A stretch of DNA of 64,000 bases from Tissierella_A sp964489715 (GTDB lineage: Bacteria > Bacillota > Clostridia > Tissierellales > Tissierellaceae), in assembly GCA_964489715.1 (NCBI GenBank), contig CAZBAK010000002.1, positions 1-64,000 on the forward strand, in the 5' to 3' direction. The notes beneath the pieces are model-generated. The model searched no databases. It was given only the letters and a program-made list of their open reading frames with translations, and was not told the DNA's origin. This document shows positions 62,453 through 64,000 of this stretch, piece by piece. The number at the start of each line of letters is the position of its first letter. Position 1 is the first letter of the stretch. The position numbers and the translations under genes were made by a program.

Positions 62453-64000
62453 TTATTTAGGAACTTCTATATCAATGAAATCAAAACTTGTAACATCAAA
62501 TAATCCAACATCTGTGAGTTTTATTTCTGGTATAACTGCTAAAGACATGAATGATAGTACCATAACAGGTTCTAAATGACTATGAATGCTAAGCTCTTTA
62601 TGAGCAGTATTGTGGATTCTGATAAGTTCATCTTTGACCATTTCTCCGTTTTTATCACTCATAATTCCACCTATAGGCATTGACATTGTATCTATTACTT
62701 TATTATTTTTCGTAATTACTATGCCTCCGTCTTGCTTGATTAAGGTTTTTATTGCCAGCTCCATATCATCATCATTAACACCAACTGCAATAATATTATG
62801 AGAGTCATGAGCAATTGATACAGCTATGGCCCCTTCTTTAATTCCATAATCTTTTAATAGAGCTACTGCAACATTTCCAGTGTTTTGATATCTTTCAACA
62901 ACTGCTACCTTGCAGATATCGTTTTCTCTATCATAAACAAAATTCCCACTTTCATCTCTATTTACTCTTGCTGTTTCTTTAGCAGTTAAAACTCCTCCTG
63001 GCAGAACTTTAATTACATAGACATCTTCTGACTTCAATTGTAATTTGAGCTTATCCTTTGAAAAATCTTTAACTGTAAATCTTCCTCTAACCTTTTCTAT
63101 ACTATGCTTTTTAATTTCAGGTAAATATTTACCATCTCTGCCAACTTCTTCTCCCTTAATAAAAACTTGACTAACTTTAAAGTCTTCAAGATTATCAAAC
63201 AATACAATATCAGCTCTTAATCCTGGTGCAATAGCTCCTCTGTCATCTAATTTAAAACATTCTGCTGCATTTAAAGTTGCCATTTGGATAGCTGTTATTG
63301 GATCAACATCATTGTTTACGCATATTCTTAATAAGTTATCTAAGTGTCCTACTTCAAGTATAGTTTTTGGCTGAAGATCATCAGAACACAGTAGACACCT
63401 TCTGCTATTTTCAGTTGTTAAGCCTTTAATTAAATTTTCTAAATCATGACAAGCTGATCCATGTCTCATCAAAACAAACATACCACGTGAAATTCTATCT
63501 AACATTTCTTCTACACTAGAACATTCGTGATCAGTTCTAACTCCTGCCGCCGCATAAGCATTTAAATCTTTACCTTTTATATTTGGACTATGTCCATCAA
63601 TGAGTTTATTATTATTTTTTGCTACCATTATTTTTTCTAAAACTTCTTCTGTTCCATTTATTACTCCAACATAATCCATGAATTCCCCAAGTCCAAGGAT
63701 ATTTTCATTTTTGATTGGTTCTTTCATTACATCTGCATCTATTATAGCTCCTGCATTTTCAAATGGAGTCGCTGGTACACAGGATGGAAGCATAAATTTA
63801 ACATCTAAAGCTGTATTCTTTGAAGCTTCTAACATATACTCCATACCATCCATTCCACAAACATTTACAATTTCATGTGGATCTGCAATAATTGTTGTTG
63901 CTCCATGAGGAACTAAGAGCCTACCAATTTCTTCTGGACTAAGATAAGCTGATTCTATATGAATATGAGAGTCAATAAATCCTGGTGAAGCATATCGACC
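62453..64000 (-). CDS. ade: Adenine deaminase, N terminus cut by window edge
   Basis: Hydrolyses adenine to hypoxanthine and ammonia. 515 codons remain; the frame is open to the right edge and begins inside YASPGFIDSHIHIES, the metal-binding motif of microbial (class II) adenine deaminase. Later marks are VPHGATTIIADPHEIVNV, VRTDHECSSVEEMLDRI, RHGSACHDLENL and CSDDLQPKTILEVGHLD. Only about 60 residues should be missing. It forms a salvage unit with the following permease. Confidence 0.95.
   Translation of the reverse strand, partial: GRYASPGFIDSHIHIESAYLSPEEIGRLLVPHGATTIIADPHEIVNVCGMDGMEYMLEASKNTALDVKFMLPSCVPATPFENAGAIIDADVMKEPIKNENILGLGEFMDYVGVINGTEEVLEKIMVAKNNNKLIDGHSPNIKGKDLNAYAAAGVRTDHECSSVEEMLDRISRGMFVLMRHGSACHDLENLIKGLTTENSRRCLLCSDDLQPKTILEVGHLDNLLRICVNNDVDPITAIQMATLNAAECFKLDDRGAIAPGLRADIVLFDNLEDFKVSQVFIKGEEVGRDGKYLPEIKKHSIEKVRGRFTVKDFSKDKLKLQLKSEDVYVIKVLPGGVLTAKETARVNRDESGNFVYDRENDICKVAVVERYQNTGNVAVALLKDYGIKEGAIAVSIAHDSHNIIAVGVNDDDMELAIKTLIKQDGGIVITKNNKVIDTMSMPIGGIMSDKNGEMVKDELIRIHNTAHKELSIHSHLEPVMVLSFMSLAVIPEIKLTDVGLFDVTSFDFIDIEVPK

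Noticed and set aside
1..64000. CRISPR arrays, insertion sequences, prophage, tRNA or rRNA genes
   Set aside because: I looked for regular repeats, transposase/integrase proteins and tRNA-like segments and saw none.

Overview
The window is a compact stretch of a low-GC bacterial chromosome from the Firmicutes, most likely an anaerobic, amino-acid-fermenting member of the Clostridia/Tissierellia. This is inferred from base composition, strong GGAGG ribosome-binding sites, T-box leaders, the Firmicutes gene order around prfA and a Na+-type ATP synthase. Almost all genes are on the minus strand. I see no rRNA, tRNA, CRISPR array, prophage or insertion sequence. Both ends cut a gene: atpD on the left and an adenine deaminase on the right.

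Layout. 1-5.6 kb: ATP synthase operon (transcribed atpZ-I-B-E-F-H-A-G-D), with a promoter and a c subunit that carries the Na+-binding residues. 5.8-16.9 kb: the housekeeping chain fba, fsa, glpX, rho, rpmE, DUF1385, prmC, prfA, tsaC, ywlE-like, rpiB and upp, with two half-size ChrA transporters inserted between prmC and prfA. 16.9-24.7 kb: addA, addB and a pyrG whose glutaminase cysteine is serine. 24.9-38.2 kb: accessory genes. These are a 29-residue membrane peptide, a nucleotide-sugar dehydratase, ald, an AtzF-C-like protein, a HAD phosphatase with an MFS carrier, a membrane-anchored serpin between inverted terminator-like repeats, psuKG, an ECF sigma/anti-sigma operon, and a divergent exported CWB2/beta-helix protein. 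38.3-41.6 kb: an NhaC/YuiF-type transporter behind a T-box-like leader with no normal Stem I, a DUF421 protein and an AI-2E-family permease. 41.7-53.8 kb: branched-chain amino acid synthesis as two units, leuACDB and ilvBNCD plus an aminotransferase and a DapF-fold racemase, each with its own promoter and T-box. ilvC has an in-frame TAA. 53.9-64 kb: YitT protein, NhaC antiporter, isoaspartyl dipeptidase, a DUF438/hemerythrin/PAS protein, a D-Ala-D-Ala carboxypeptidase, yaaA, a purine permease and adenine deaminase.

How it fits together. A Na+-coupled ATP synthase, two NhaC-superfamily carriers, isoaspartyl dipeptidase, alanine dehydrogenase and purine and pseudouridine salvage suggest a nitrogen-rich, fermentative life with sodium bioenergetics. 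An ammonia-dependent CTP synthase would be tolerable in such an ammonia-rich cell. Leucine/valine/isoleucine synthesis is controlled by uncharged tRNA. The observations most worth following are the Stem I-less T-box-like leader, the serine-for-cysteine CTP synthase, the ilvC stop codon and the serpin cassette. I found no large undescribed multi-gene system.
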